Source: Oryza sativa Japonica Group
Taxonomy: Eukaryota > Streptophyta > Magnoliopsida > Poales > Poaceae
Assembly (NCBI RefSeq): GCF_034140825.1
Contig: NC_089042.1
Coordinates: 2,157,501 to 2,221,500 of the forward strand
Length of the DNA: 64,000 nucleotides
Reading direction: 5' to 3'
How positions within the stretch are numbered: the stretch's first letter is position 1; every line of letters starts with the position of its first letter. The notes under the pieces were generated by a model that saw nothing but the letters and a program-made list of their open reading frames with translations, was not told where the DNA came from and did no database searches. Shown piece by piece: positions 1 to 11,444 of the stretch. The translations under genes were made by a program, and so were the position numbers.

Positions 1-1294
1 ATTTAAAATATCCAACGATGGGTAAAACTTGGGGTTTTACAAAAGAATTGGAAAACCCGACACCTGGGTCGGTGCTTGCAAACTAAATGAATTTCCAAAA
101 CCGCGGACCGGAGGACGTTCCAGGAGTACGGTTTCCCGCTCTTGCACTTAAGGACCGTTTCCTTGGAATTTCATCCAAACATAAGATAAGTACAACCACA
201 TGGGTGGAATAGGACACCCCTAGCTGAGTAATTAGCTAATCGGGGGAGCCATGATGCCAAGAGACATGTGGATTCAACGGGGTGGTGCCGGGGAGAACCC
301 CCGGGCTTCCTGGCACAGTATGGTCTGGGACCTAACCTATTGTCGGTCTGGGACCCCTCTCGTTGGCATATGGTGAACCTGTGTCGGCTTTTGAAATGCC
401 TTGTCGTGAAAGCCCCAAGTCACCAAACGTGTCTGATCCACACGGGCTAGGTGACCAAGGCTAGTAATATCATGTGGGTAAAGTGTACCCCCTCTGCAGA
501 GGTTATTAAACTGTTCGAACAGCCGTGCCCACAGTCATGGGCGAATGTGAGGTGATTCCTAGCGTAGTTTTGTTTGACTACTGCTTTGTGAAATTGCTGT
601 TGTGGAATGGGATCGATGTTTGGAAAATCTATGGCTGATGGGATCAGCTAGGCCCGGGTGGCCGTTTGAAAGCTATTGGCCGGATGCCAACCTTGACCAA
701 TTCAAAGACCGATACATTGCACATACTCCGACCGGACGAGACGCACTGTCTCATCCGTATCGTTTGAGAAGCACTCACTTAGTTGTTTCAAAAAGGAGTT
801 TAAATAAAATCAATTGCAAAAATAACAGCCTTTCCTTTGAAGCCTGCATTAAACACTTAATTCCCATGGCTTGCTGAGTACGAAAGTACTCACCCTTGCT
901 CTATATAAATATATATATATATATAGTTCCTCTGTCTCGAAGAGAAGATGAAGTGAAGCGAAGATTAGGGTTTTGTCCTGGTTCCCAGCCGTTGCCTGTG
1001 GTGTTGGGTGTTAGTTCGTTGGTTCCGCTGCTGCTACTGCTGTTGGTGTTTCCCCGTCCGCGTCGTCGGTTGTATTCTCAGGCTGTCCTGAGCTGCAACC
1101 TAAGTTAAGGTAAATAAGTCCTCTAATTTTTTTAAGGATTTGCAATGATTCATATTTATCACCGTGGGTACCAGCACTATGTCCTGGGACTGGTACTGAG
1201 AACGCGGTTTCGTAGGAAGCGGTTCGCGCCGTTATTCCTACGACACGTTCCTGTCAGGTGCCGTTGTACGGCGATGCCAGATTGGGGTGTGACA
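1..1294. mobile_element. LTR of a Ty3/Gypsy-type retrotransposon (right end; left end outside window)
   Basis: A non-coding block with the texture of a long grass Gypsy LTR: a TATA-like run near 900-925, an 'attagggttttgtcc' leader-like stretch after it, and an end at about 1294 in 'ggggtgtgaca', the TG...CA type of LTR end. The left boundary lies outside the window, so a solo LTR and the 3' LTR of a longer element cannot be told apart. The family guess (RIRE3/RIRE8-like chromovirus) is from memory of LTR style. It is treated as a fossil; no coding domain is visible. The sequence changes to AT-rich intergenic DNA immediately after 1294. Confidence 0.55.
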
Positions 1295-2637
1295 CAATGC
1301 AACATAACTATTTATTTTATCCACTCTTATCCAATCAACCTCATTCTTTCTTTTTTTTCTTAAAGTTTGTGAAGAGGTTGCCCTTGCATGAGAGGTGGCT
1401 CATGCTCTATCTTCTTTCTTTTCTCCTCCACCTCATTATTTAAGCTTAAGTGGCATCTTAGGAGTTTGTACTCAGATGCTTATAGTACTTGCCCTAAGCA
1501 AATTAGTTGTTCCTCCTCATCATTAAAAGACACACCCTAAACTGACACAAAACCACTAACGCACACTCGAAAATAGCCTCACGAAATCCGTGATCTCAAA
1601 AAGATACACAGTCCTACACAAGTTCAAACATAGCCTCACTAAACCTGAAGCAACTCACTAGTCTCACTAAAATCCTAATATAAACGTATCCACGTGTACG
1701 TAATATTTGTGAGAACTAAAATTTAATCCATGATACCACCATCATATCGCTGGTACTTTATCATCACATTACTAGTGCTTCTTTATATTTGGGATAAGTT
1801 TGATTCTCTACCTTTTGTTTTCTGTTTATATTTCAATTTATTGGTAGTAACAAACCTTGAAACCTTGAGCATAAAACCAAAACCTTACGGATTTAATTAT
1901 TTGGTAAGTGTTGGCTTCAACCTAAAGACTTGGGAATACTCCAATCGGTTTTAGATTACTTTGTTAACTTTTGACCTAATTATTCATTTTATTTAAAAAA
2001 ATTATACAAATACGAAAACGTAAGTCATGCTTAAAGTATTAAAGAAGTATTTTTAATGATAAACTAAAGCACAACAAAATAAATAAAAATTGTGTATTTT
2101 TTAAAAAATAAAAAGAAAGGTAAAAGACTTTTTAAAAGTAAACAACGTCCCCTATTAAATATCGAATGTAGCGATGTTAAATTTTACCAATTACAGTATT
2201 ACTTAGTAGGGCAAGTTTTGCTTAAAATTAACGAAACAGTCGCAAGTCCTGTATGGAAAGACCGCGACATTAGCGGGAGCTAGGCCTAGCGACAATTTTT
2301 TCAAAGTTAACTAAGCAAATTAAAATTTTGGAAGTTTCTAGCAGCAGAATTAGCTTGTCAAAGAAAGCAAGATTAAATTAAGTTCATATACGAGACAAGT
2401 TCCAAAATCTTTTGAGACACTCAACACACGAGTGACCGGGTCCTCTGAAAATAATCTGACAATGATAATTTTCACCTGCTCGATGCGACTAAGTACTAGT
2501 GCTCCCTTATTTTTATCATGAGAAAGCTAATTGAGATCGCTAGCTAACTAATGACCATGTGGTACACGCATGCTGACTAATTAAGACCGACAGAATCCAG
2601 CAACGTTCAGCGACCATAATCTGCAATCAAATCAACG
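1295..2637. other. AT-rich intergenic stretch; upstream region of the uclacyanin gene
   Basis: No coding region is supported. The only ORFs are short, AT-rich and lack recognisable domains. The last few hundred bases form the promoter side of the gene starting at 2796. Confidence 0.6.
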
Positions 2638-2647
2638 CTATATATGC
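2638..2647 (+). promoter_or_regulatory. TATA box of the uclacyanin gene
   Basis: 'ctatatatgc' lies about 150 bp upstream of the ATG at 2796. This implies transcription starting near 2670 and a 5' leader of roughly 120 nt. Inferred from motif and spacing only. Confidence 0.5.
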
Positions 2648-2795
2648 ACCGAGACACATATGAATCATCACACGTCTTAACAATTCCCATCAGCTCTCGA
2701 TTAGATTGATCATTGATCGATCAGTGCCATTAATTGAGTAGTTCGAATATATTCGACATCCATTTAATTAGCTGCAAATAGTGAGCTTGGAAAGA

Positions 2796-3565
2796 ATGGC
2801 ATTGCTCGCCGTCGTTGTGGTGGCGGCGGCGGCGTTCTCGACGGCGTCCGGCGCCAGCTACGGCGTCGGCAAGCCCAACGGCGGGTGGGATCTTCAGACC
2901 AACTACACCTCTTGGGCTTCCTCCATCACCTTCCGCCTCGACGACAAGCTTGGTAACTAATTAATAATCACCTTGCATTTTATCATATATCCTCCTAAAT
3001 GATATTAAACTATTTATATTTAGTAGATTTTACAACTTACAAAAACTATATAGGTTATACTGCTAGAATTTGCTACAAAAATACGTATTCTTAAGACCGT
3101 GTCGATATCCAAAACAACAAAATTGAATTTTTTTTTTTTTACATTACAGTGTTCAAGTACTCAGCGGCGGCGCACGACGTGGTGGAGGTGACCAAGGACG
3201 GCTACCTCTCATGCTCGGCGTCGAGCCCCATCGCCGTCCACCGCACCGGCGAGGACGCCGTCGAGCTCGGCCGCCTCGGGAGGCGCTACTTCATCTGCGG
3301 CGTGCCGGGGCACTGCGACGCCGGCATGAAGCTGGAGGTCAGGACACTCTGCTCAATCCCGTCGCCGCCGCCGCCGGGCAGCGACGGCGACGGCAACGGC
3401 ACGCCGGGCGGCATCTGCATCGACGGCTCGTCGCCGCCGACGATCATCTCCACCCCCGGCGTCGTCTCCTACGGTTCAGCTCCGGGATCTTCAGGCAGTG
3501 CCACCACTGCACTTGCCATCATGGCAGCTGCTACAGTGATGCTGCTATCTCTCATCATAGTTTAA
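2796..3565 (+). CDS. Uclacyanin-like phytocyanin, GPI-anchored blue copper protein
   Basis: Two exons, 2796-2952 and 3150-3565, joined in phase across a GT...AG intron (donor 2953, acceptor 3149), give 190 aa. Residues 1-19 are a signal peptide. The plastocyanin-like domain follows, and all four type 1 copper ligands are visible: His61 (in HDVVEV), Cys102, His107 and Met112 (in CGVPGHCDAGM). Cys74 and Cys108 are placed to form the family disulfide. The Met axial ligand is as in uclacyanins, where stellacyanins have Gln. A Pro/Ser/Gly-rich linker and a hydrophobic C-terminal tail preceded by small residues predict a GPI anchor at the plasma membrane. An NYT glycosylation site is at residue 36. 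The likely role is extracellular electron transfer or cell-wall copper chemistry; the substrate is unknown. The gene converges with the bHLH gene on the opposite strand. Confidence 0.93.
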
Positions 3566-3972
3566 TTGATAAAATAAATCATGGTTTCTTTAGCACAAAG
3601 TGTTGTACATGTCCTCATTTCTTTTAACAAGATTTGTATCGATTGGTTAAATTACATAAAACAGCATACAAGACAAACAGAATTTGGGTGATAAGAAATG
3701 GTGTATATGATGCTACTGAATTTGACACCGGGTGTCTGCAGAGAACAAGAATGAGCATTCTTCCTTTCTCCGGAAAAATTGTATTGTACATTAAAAGGGG
3801 GCAGTAGCCTCTATAGAGCGCCACAAATGTCAGCTTACTTCCATACAAAAACGAACTACTAACACAAGAACAATAGTGAATGTGAATCAGGGACGACGAT
3901 GCCCAACCAATGGATTGAGCAACTAAGCGGTTTCAGGTTACGATTAATTCACATAACGCAACCGATGAAGCA

Positions 3973-6215
3973 TTACGCGACAGGCGGGCACGCTTCGCTG
4001 TCCTTGGAGGTGTCGACTTCGGAAGGCGGCATGAACTGCCACATCGGGTACCCCGGGTATCCAACAAAAGGCATCATCAGCTTCTGCCCCGCGGCTTGCC
4101 CCTGGGCATGGTGGAAGGGGGCAAGTGGTGCTTGTGGGTACGGTGCTGGCATCAATGTGGGGTGAGGCATGTAGGCTGGAGTTGCAGTCAGAATCTTCAC
4201 CTGCTGCTCTAATGTCTCCTTCTCTACTTTCAGCTTCTGCTTCTCATCACGAAGCTCGTCCTTCTCTGCCTGAAATTGGAAGAAAGTAAGACATTAGCCA
4301 TGAGATATCATCATTTCAAACATGAGTAATAACTAGTTGGGCGTTCTCCAAAACATGGAGCATAGATCATAGCAGGATAGGACACTTATGTTCCCTACAG
4401 TTCCACTTCCACATCTTACAAAAGCTGGAAATCATGTGAACAATACATGCATTGTGCTCCACACTACTATGCAGCATCATCATATGATTAGCTAATTTAT
4501 GTGTTGCCGTATTGGCAAACAATAGCCCAACGCAAGCATGAGAAGTCCTATTAAACAGCTAAATGTGACAAATAAAAGAATTTTAGCTTTAAGCCAAATG
4601 ATAGATTGCTCGCAACATCCCAACCAAGTTGTATTCTAGGTCACTCAAAATGTGTTCCCAATTTCCCATCTTAGCTAAAATGAAATGTATCAGCCGCAAG
4701 CTAAAAATTGTTAAGAAGCACTCCAATCACAAGCTTTTGGATAACAGAAGGTTGGAATATGGATGTAAGTTAGGTTGCATCACCTTCAGTTCTTTAATCT
4801 TATCTTCAAGACTCTCGTTAGTATCCTTTAGCTGCTTCGCTTCAGCACGAAGTTGAATTACCATGCGAGTGGCATCACTTAGGATAGCAGCTTTGTCAGA
4901 TTTTACTGGCTTCCCAGGCTCCAAAGTAGTCCCCAATTCAAGAAACCTAGGAAGCATAAGTAACGTTACAAAATCAGGGTCAGTCTTTCTTCCGAACTCT
5001 AGAATTAGAAAAACTAGGAAGTATGATGTACCTATCATTCATCTTATCTCTTCTGATCTTTTCCCTGGAAGCTTTTGATGTTGGCCTACCACAAGACCCT
5101 GACCTTACACTGCAACTTGCAATAGAATCACCATTTAAAGAACTGACTTTTGAACACAATAAACTATTATAAGAACAAGCATGCTTTAGCGCAAAGTGAA
5201 AAAGCAGCCTGACCGTTTATTACTGCCAGGTTCCTTGAGGACATAAGAGGTGGTGTTCACATAGCTGCTTACTTCCACACTGTAAAAACAATAAAAAGGA
5301 CATGAGAACCATAGCGCAATAGGAAATCTAGCCTACAAATGCTGGAAATTTAAGAAAATCTCAAAAAATGGCACAATAAGATACCAAAAACCATTTAAAC
5401 TCCTCGTAGCTACTTGCTTGAGCACAACCTGTTAAATTTCCCGCAATCAATTAGCGAATCTTTAAGTTGTTCAACGTAGAGATACTGGTCAGAAACTAAA
5501 GGCCACATGACTAAAATCCGCACCGCTTACAATTTATTCAGGATAGCCAGTTAATCGTAGAATTGAAGTGCTATCACGACACAAGAAAAGATAAATTGAT
5601 GCCATATACACTAGAAATAACCACATCTAGATTACCAATCCTGGCATGTGTTGTACATCTTGCATCAAAAACAAAAAGCATCCGCCAAACTCGATGACCA
5701 GGTTAGCCGCAGCATAATTTTTTTTACTGTGCGTACTAATTGCCTTATCTACAAAAGAAATAATAACCAATATAGATGAACAGATCCCACAAACAGACCA
5801 ATATAGGTTCTAAGATGCATCCGCCTTTACATACTATAATAATAATAATAATAATATTATGTTCCCCTCCTCTCCACAAAACCAGGAATAATAATCTCAC
5901 TAATCCCACACAAATCCAATCGCTCCACTCGCTCAACCCGATTCCACACAAATCCAATCGCCCCACTCGCTCAACCCGATTCGCTGGACGAACTAGAGAA
6001 ATCTACGCATGCATCGGGGAGGGGGATGCGTCCCACGGGAGAGGACGGCTAAATTACCTCGGGTTGGAGCAGGACGGGGATGCGTCCCACGGGAAGGCCC
6101 CGCACGCGGCCGCCGGGAGGTCCTCGAGGATGCCGCAGTCGAGGAACCAGTCGTCCCCGCTCCCTCCGCCGCCTCCGCCGCCTCCGCCGCCGCCGTCCGC
6201 CGGGGTACCGGACAT
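3973..6215 (-). CDS. PRI1: bHLH transcription factor, ILR3/bHLH104-like (subgroup IVc); probable rice bHLH060/PRI1
   Basis: Five exons on the minus strand: 6215-6058, 5279-5214, 5109-5032, 4946-4784 and 4269-3973. All have GT/AG borders and keep phase, giving 253 aa. The N-terminus is a poly-Gly stretch followed by DWFLDCGILEDLP and SCSNP, as in the ILR3/bHLH104/bHLH115 family. The basic region is at about residues 88-101 (ASREKIRRDKMNDR, with the DNA-contacting Glu91). A helix-loop-helix and a long leucine-zipper-like helix follow, and the protein ends in MWQFMPP...PPVA, the family's conserved tail. Subgroup IVc factors activate iron-deficiency regulators and are targets of HRZ/BTS ubiquitin ligases. 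The rice identity rests on neighbouring genes (MORF9, FQR1), which I recall on early chromosome 8. The family call is firm; the symbol is less so. The ATG at 6215 is the first in-frame Met before the Gly run. Confidence 0.9.
5836..5857. repeat. (ATA)n microsatellite
   Basis: A run of about seven ATA/AAT units inside intron 1 of the bHLH gene; likely length-polymorphic. Confidence 0.8.
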
Positions 6216-6478
6216 CGCCGCCGCGCTCTCCTCCTCCTCCTCTCGTGGTGGTGGCGATGTTTTCGCGGATTCTGACGACGAGGAGCTTCGCCTCGCCTCG
6301 CCTCGCGATTGGAGAATTTTGGGTGGAGATTAGGAGGGTGGGTGGGTGGATGACAGGTGGGGCCCACCGCCGCGCTTGCGTGGGTGGATTCGCGTCTCCT
6401 CCCCTCCCTTTTGTTTTTGCGAGTGGATGGGAGAGGAGTAGGTGGGCGTGTGGGGGCGGGCTTGCGCTTACGTGGCGC

Positions 6479-6489
6479 CACGTGATTGG
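6479..6489 (-). promoter_or_regulatory. G-box plus CCAAT box upstream of the bHLH gene
   Basis: A palindromic CACGTG (6479-6484) is followed directly by ATTGG (CCAAT on the minus strand) at 6485-6489, about 265 bp upstream of the ATG at 6215. A G-box in a bHLH promoter would allow feedback or cross-regulation by bHLH or bZIP factors. This is motif evidence only. Confidence 0.4.
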
Positions 6490-8674
6490 TCCAGATCCGG
6501 ATGGCAGACATCCCCTGGTTCGCTGGCTACATGTTGCTGTAAAAAAACCTCAAAAAAATATATACGAACATGTTGTAGTAGAATTAGTGACTGTTTGGTA
6601 ATGTTTGTCCATTGCTTTGAGAGAATCCCATTTCAAAATGTGGTGTTTGAATTGGTATTGATGTTATGAAATCGAAATTACAAAAATTAGTAAAACGAAT
6701 TTATTATGAATGTGGCATGGCGTGGCGTTAATCGAAATTATATAGAAATCGGAGGAAACATTTGATATTAGGTGGGTTGATTAAAGACTATATTACTTAT
6801 TTTCTTTAAAAAAATATAGTGATGCCTCCATGAGTAGTGTGATGTATTGATGTTTACAGCCAGTAATGATAAGGAGTAATATATGTTTGTTTAACTCAAG
6901 TGTCATAATCGACATGGAATTATTTATTTAGTTATGTGCCAATTGCACTTTGGGGGCTAGTAGCAAACATGAATTAATCCAGTATATTAGCCTTCGTTTT
7001 CACTCAGGATGTTTTCTAAATTGGGACGTACAAACTAGCAGCCCATGGTATGTCGTACCTGTAAAATTTTCACATTCTACCAATGTATCCGAGAGATGGA
7101 AACACTACATATCCACCAGGTTTCCTTGCCCCATACTCACACCCATCGCGGGTACAAAATCGTCCCCATACCCACAGTGTGCGGGTAACGGGTACATAAT
7201 GGATACCCATATAATTGACTTGTAGCATTTATAGTTTTGTACTGTAATTAGCCATATTAGACATATAAACTATCATTATTTTCTCTAGCAACAATGCTAT
7301 TAACATTAATGTTCAAATACGAGTAAAAAAATTATACACATAACATAATCAAGAAATCAAATACTGGACTAGAACAAATGCTTAAGAGGTGAAATGAGTT
7401 TTATGTTACTCATAGTTTTAGGTTTAATCTATGGATTTTTTCGCCCACGGGCTAGTGATACGGGTGGGTAAAGAACGGATCCATACCCACATACTAAATG
7501 AGTAAGAGTTTTCGCCCGTCAGTAGACCCATGGGTACAAGAGCATGATTAGAGGTGTCGGGTCACGGGTCCCTATTGCTATCTCTGCCATCTCTAATTCA
7601 AGGTGCTCTACAATAATGCCAATTAAATCTTTGTGCGTTTATGCACAGAGAAAAACAGACGGAATGAGCATGTAAAAAGGTCATAATATCTTTTCTTATT
7701 TAATATTAACTATAACCTACTTGTTTCTAATTAAAAAAAGATTTTATCGGCTAATTTGGAATTGCAAGTGATCATTATGGATGGGACTGCCCTACATATA
7801 TCTTGCGGTAAGTGATGTGACTATAATAGGGTTTTTTAATTAGGTCAGGTGACTAATTAAATTAGCATGCATGCATGATTATATAGTTAAGTATTACATC
7901 AATTAACTTTGGGTGCATGTCACCTATCACCTACATATATACGCATCTGAGTCAACTAAGCATGACTCTAGCCCGGTGGCATGAACGTAAGCCCTGAGGT
8001 AGCATGTATGAGTTGGATTGAATTTCATCGAGTTGGCTATGGTCTTGGCGTTTCCATCAACATGTTATTTAAAATGGAACTACCTACTGATCATTCGATC
8101 AGATTAGAACTTTAAATCTTATAGAACTTTAAATCAATGGATCCAACCTATTTTAAATAAAACAAAATAAAACGATAAATATGTCAAAATGGTAAATCTA
8201 GAGAAAAAAAAGTTGTAGCTAAGTGTAGTGTACTGGAACTTAGTGTAAGTGCCCTGTAAGAACATAATCTTGATGCAAAATTCTATGGACGAAAAATCTG
8301 TCACAAGTCGCAAGCGAAATAGTCATCATGTTGCGATTCTATATTATAGGTATGTACATATCTCTTATTTTCAATATTGTGAAAAGAGAGAGGTGGTTAT
8401 ATGTGGTACTGATTCTCCACCTATATGCATGAATGATATACAGCCCGTTAAATATGTCAAAAAAAATCCATCAGATTTTATGCAAAAGGAAGAAAAAGCT
8501 GATAAAAAGTTGCAACTAAGCTTAGCACAAACATTCCCCTTCAAACTATTTGAAGATTTAAGGGTCCCTTGAAACTTCTTGGATCTACCATTACAAACTA
8601 TCGGTAGAGCCAACACAAACAAAATAAAGATTTTTCTCGCTACCAACATCTATTCAACTTTTCAAAATCTACTA
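6490..8674. other. Intergenic region between the bHLH and PPR genes, with degenerate repeats
   Basis: No gene is supported. Between about 7060 and 7570 the sequence repeats 'acgggtaccc'-type words in both orientations (for example 'gcgggtaacgggtacataatgg' style text and 'acccatgggtac'), suggesting a decayed repeat of unknown family. The remainder is AT-rich with no recognised feature. Confidence 0.5.
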
Positions 8675-8803
8675 TTCCCTCCGTTAAAAAAATACAAACC
8701 AAGGAGGAGATATCTCTCCTAATATAATGAATTTGGATTGTACTTATATGTCTATAGGAGGGACAACATCCCCTTCCATTAGGTTTTTCCGAGGCGGAGG
8801 GAG
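8675..8803. mobile_element. Stowaway-type MITE
   Basis: Begins 'ttccctccgttaaaaaaata' and ends 'tttttccgaggcggagggag', the Stowaway inverted termini, flanked by TA on both sides (8673-8674 and 8804-8805). About 129 bp, non-coding. Confidence 0.75.
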
Positions 8804-8825
8804 TACAGAGAACATCATGGACTGA

Positions 8826-9100
8826 GGCCCTCTTTGTTTAGGTTTATAAACCAACTTATAAGTCAAAAAGTCTAAACCTAAACAAACAAGCAACTTTTTC
8901 GTTTGGCTTTGTTGAAGCCATAAGCCACTCTAACACTGTTAAGCCAAAAGCTAGGTTTTTTTTTTTTTTTGCTTATGTGAGATAGATGCATGACTCCACC
9001 ATTAAACTTAAAACATTAAATCCACCAGCTTATAAATCACATAAGCCAATAAGCTGATTTAAAAGTCTAAGCCAATAAACCTAAGATCAAACAAAGAATA
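8826..9100. mobile_element. MITE directly upstream of the PPR gene
   Basis: Ends form inverted repeats: 'tctttgtttaggttta' near 8831 pairs with 'taaacctaagatcaaacaaa' near 9077. The interior is rich in ATAAGCC/GGCTTAT words. The family resembles the common rice 'CTTTGTTT' MITEs, but superfamily and duplication were not resolved. It lies within 8 bp of the first upstream ATG of the PPR reading frame (9108) and probably forms the core promoter or 5' leader. Confidence 0.6.
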
Positions 9101-9371
9101 CCTGGAAATGGGCCATCCTTATACTGTCCGGCCCCACATTACCGCATCACATGTCAGTGAGACAAAGCCCAAGGCCAAGGTACCCAACCTTCTTCCTCCC
9201 GCGATGGCAGATAAACCCCTCACGGCCTCACCGCCTTCCTCCTCTTCAGACTCCAATCCACCAAACCCACCCCAAAACCCCTCCCAAACCCGCAAACTTC
9301 ACCTCAAATTCCCCCCATTTTTGAACAAATTTCCTCATAATCCCGTCGAATTCGACCTCACCTCCCCATCC

Positions 9372-11444
9372 ATGGAGCCGCAGCTCGCCGCACTCTGCAA
9401 CCCCCGCCTCCTCCACTCCCCCCATGCCTTCCTCCCCAAGGCCACCTCCACCTCCACCTCCACCTCCTCGTCGTCGTCGTCGGCGGCGGCGGGGGGAGAA
9501 GCCCTCAAGCCTCGCCCGCGTCTCCCGCCACCGCAGCAGCAGCAGCCCGGCGTCTCCCACCACCACCACACGCGGCGGCGGAGGGAGCTGGGCGCCGCCG
9601 CGCTCGCCTCCCTCTGCGCGGGGATCGAGGCGCTGGCCGCCGAGGGGCGGCACGACGAGGCGCGCGACGCGTTCCGCGGGGCGCGCGCGGGCGCCCCGTT
9701 CACGCCGCTGCCGGCGTCCACGTACGACGCGCTGGTGGCCTCCGCCGCCGCGCTGCGGGAGCCCGGGTTCGCCGCGGCGGTGCTGTGGCACGTCGAGAGC
9801 TCCGGGTTCGAGCCCGGCCAGCGCGCGTGGAACCGCGTGCTCCGGATGCAGCTCGCGTGCGGGATGCTCGCCGAGGCGCGGCAGGTGTTCGACGGAATGC
9901 CCGCGAGGAGCGAGGCCACCTGGGGCACCATGATGGGCGGGCTGATCGACGCTGGGCGCCCGCGCGGCGCGCTCGCGCTGTTCCGGGAGCTGTGGGAGGA
10001 GGTGGGCGGGGATGCTGCGCCAAGGGTGGTGGTGGTGGCCGTCCGTGCCGTGACGGCATTGGGGTCGGCGCGTGCCGGGCAGCAGCTGCACTGTTGCGTT
10101 GCCAAGACAGGGATGTACGAGGACCAGTACCTGTCGTGTGCGCTCATCGACATGTATAACAAGTGCGGGAAGCTTGATGAGGCGAGGCGGGTGTTTGACG
10201 GGGTGCCTCAGAAGAGTGTCGTAGCGTGGAACTCCATGCTCGCGTCGTATTCGCTTCATGGATGCAGTGAGGAGGCATTGGATTTGTATCACAGCATGTG
10301 CGAGGGTGGTGTTGACATAGACCAGTTCACGTTCTCCACGATGCTCAGGGTTTTTTCTAGGCTGGGCTTGCTGGAGCATGCAAAGCAAGCTCATGCTGGC
10401 CTGATTCAGACAGGGTTACCTCTGGACATTGTCGGGAACACGGCACTGGTGGATCTATATTGCAAATGGGGTCTGATGGAAGATGCAAGGAATGTTTTTG
10501 AGAGGATGCCTATCAGGAATTTGATCTCTTGGAATGCTCTAATAGCAGGCTACGGCTATCATGGCATGGGGCAAAAGGCTATTGAGATGTTCGAGGAGCT
10601 AATAGCTGAGGGAATTGCTCCAAACCATGTTACATTTCTAGCTGTACTAAATGCATGCAGATTTTCTGGCTTTGTTGAGGAAGGGAAGAGAATTTTCCAG
10701 TTGATGACTCAAAATCAAAGAACAAAACCACGGGCGATGCATTATGCTTGTATTATCGAGCTTTTTGGTCAACAAGGGCGATTAGATGAAGCCTATTCAA
10801 TGATAAGGAAAGCACCGTTCATCCCTACCGCGAACATGTGGGGTGCCTTGCTCACTGCTTCCAGGATCCACAGGAATTTGCAGCTTGCTAGATTATCTGC
10901 TGAGCAACTGTTGGCGATGGAACCTCAGAAAATAAATAATTATGTTGAGCTTCTTAACTTGTATATTAACTCTGGGAGACAGACTGAGGTCTCAAAGGTT
11001 GTCAATACTTTGAAGAGGAGGGGTTTATGTATACATGCTGCTTGTAGCTGGATTACTGTTAGGAAAAAAGATCACAGGTTTTTCTTTAAAGATAGTCTCC
11101 ATCCACAAAGTTCTGAAATCTATAGGAAGTTAGATTCATTATTGAAGGAGATAAAACAACTTGGTTATGTTGCTGAGGAGAATGAATTGCTCCCTGATAT
11201 TCTTCCTGATGAACAAAAGACATCGAAAGTTTACCATAGCGAAAGACTTGCCGTTGCTTTTGGCCTTATCAGCACATCTTTGTCTACTACCTTGAGGGTC
11301 ACCCAGTGCCATCGGTTGTGCCATGACTGCCACAAGGTAATGAAGTTTGTAACACAAGTTACCAAGAGGGAAATTGTCATAAGGGATGGTAGTAGGTTTC
11401 ACCACTTCAAACTCGGGACCTGTTCTTGCGGTGACTACTGGTAA
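9372..11444 (+). CDS. DYW-class pentatricopeptide repeat protein, EMB3141-like
   Basis: One intronless reading frame. It is open from 9108 (778 codons), but the Met at 9372 gives 690 aa, close to Arabidopsis EMB3141 (At5g50390), and starts a Ser/Thr/Ala-rich plastid-transit-like segment, so it is chosen. ATGs at 9108 and 9204 are alternatives; the first lies 8 bp after a MITE. After the N-terminus come PLS-type repeats (ALIDMYNKCGKLDEARRVF, VVAWNSMLASYSLHG, ISWNALIAGYGYHGMG), then E and E+ motifs and a C-terminal DYW deaminase domain. That domain has the zinc/catalytic signature HSE plus CHDC and ends in GDYW. In the long frame His710, Glu712, Cys738 and Cys741 are the signature residues. DYW proteins bind a specific organellar transcript and deaminate C to U. 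Chloroplast location and embryo essentiality are known for the Arabidopsis relative; the target here is unknown. Confidence 0.92.
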   Translation: MEPQLAALCNPRLLHSPHAFLPKATSTSTSTSSSSSSAAAGGEALKPRPRLPPPQQQQPGVSHHHHTRRRRELGAAALASLCAGIEALAAEGRHDEARDAFRGARAGAPFTPLPASTYDALVASAAALREPGFAAAVLWHVESSGFEPGQRAWNRVLRMQLACGMLAEARQVFDGMPARSEATWGTMMGGLIDAGRPRGALALFRELWEEVGGDAAPRVVVVAVRAVTALGSARAGQQLHCCVAKTGMYEDQYLSCALIDMYNKCGKLDEARRVFDGVPQKSVVAWNSMLASYSLHGCSEEALDLYHSMCEGGVDIDQFTFSTMLRVFSRLGLLEHAKQAHAGLIQTGLPLDIVGNTALVDLYCKWGLMEDARNVFERMPIRNLISWNALIAGYGYHGMGQKAIEMFEELIAEGIAPNHVTFLAVLNACRFSGFVEEGKRIFQLMTQNQRTKPRAMHYACIIELFGQQGRLDEAYSMIRKAPFIPTANMWGALLTASRIHRNLQLARLSAEQLLAMEPQKINNYVELLNLYINSGRQTEVSKVVNTLKRRGLCIHAACSWITVRKKDHRFFFKDSLHPQSSEIYRKLDSLLKEIKQLGYVAEENELLPDILPDEQKTSKVYHSERLAVAFGLISTSLSTTLRVTQCHRLCHDCHKVMKFVTQVTKREIVIRDGSRFHHFKLGTCSCGDYW

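Noticed and set aside
3480-3515. Possible miR408 target site in the uclacyanin gene ('caggcagtgcc')
   Set aside because: Only about nine bases pair with the miR408 5' part as I remember it; the other half does not match without a large bulge.
5993-6601. Several plus- and minus-strand ORFs around bHLH exon 1
   Set aside because: Pro/Arg- or Ser-rich frame shadows of the exon; the true frame gives DWFLDCGILEDLP.
9246-10394. Long minus-strand ORFs opposite the PPR gene (382 and 275 codons)
   Set aside because: They are shadows of the GC-rich PPR coding sequence, without domains.
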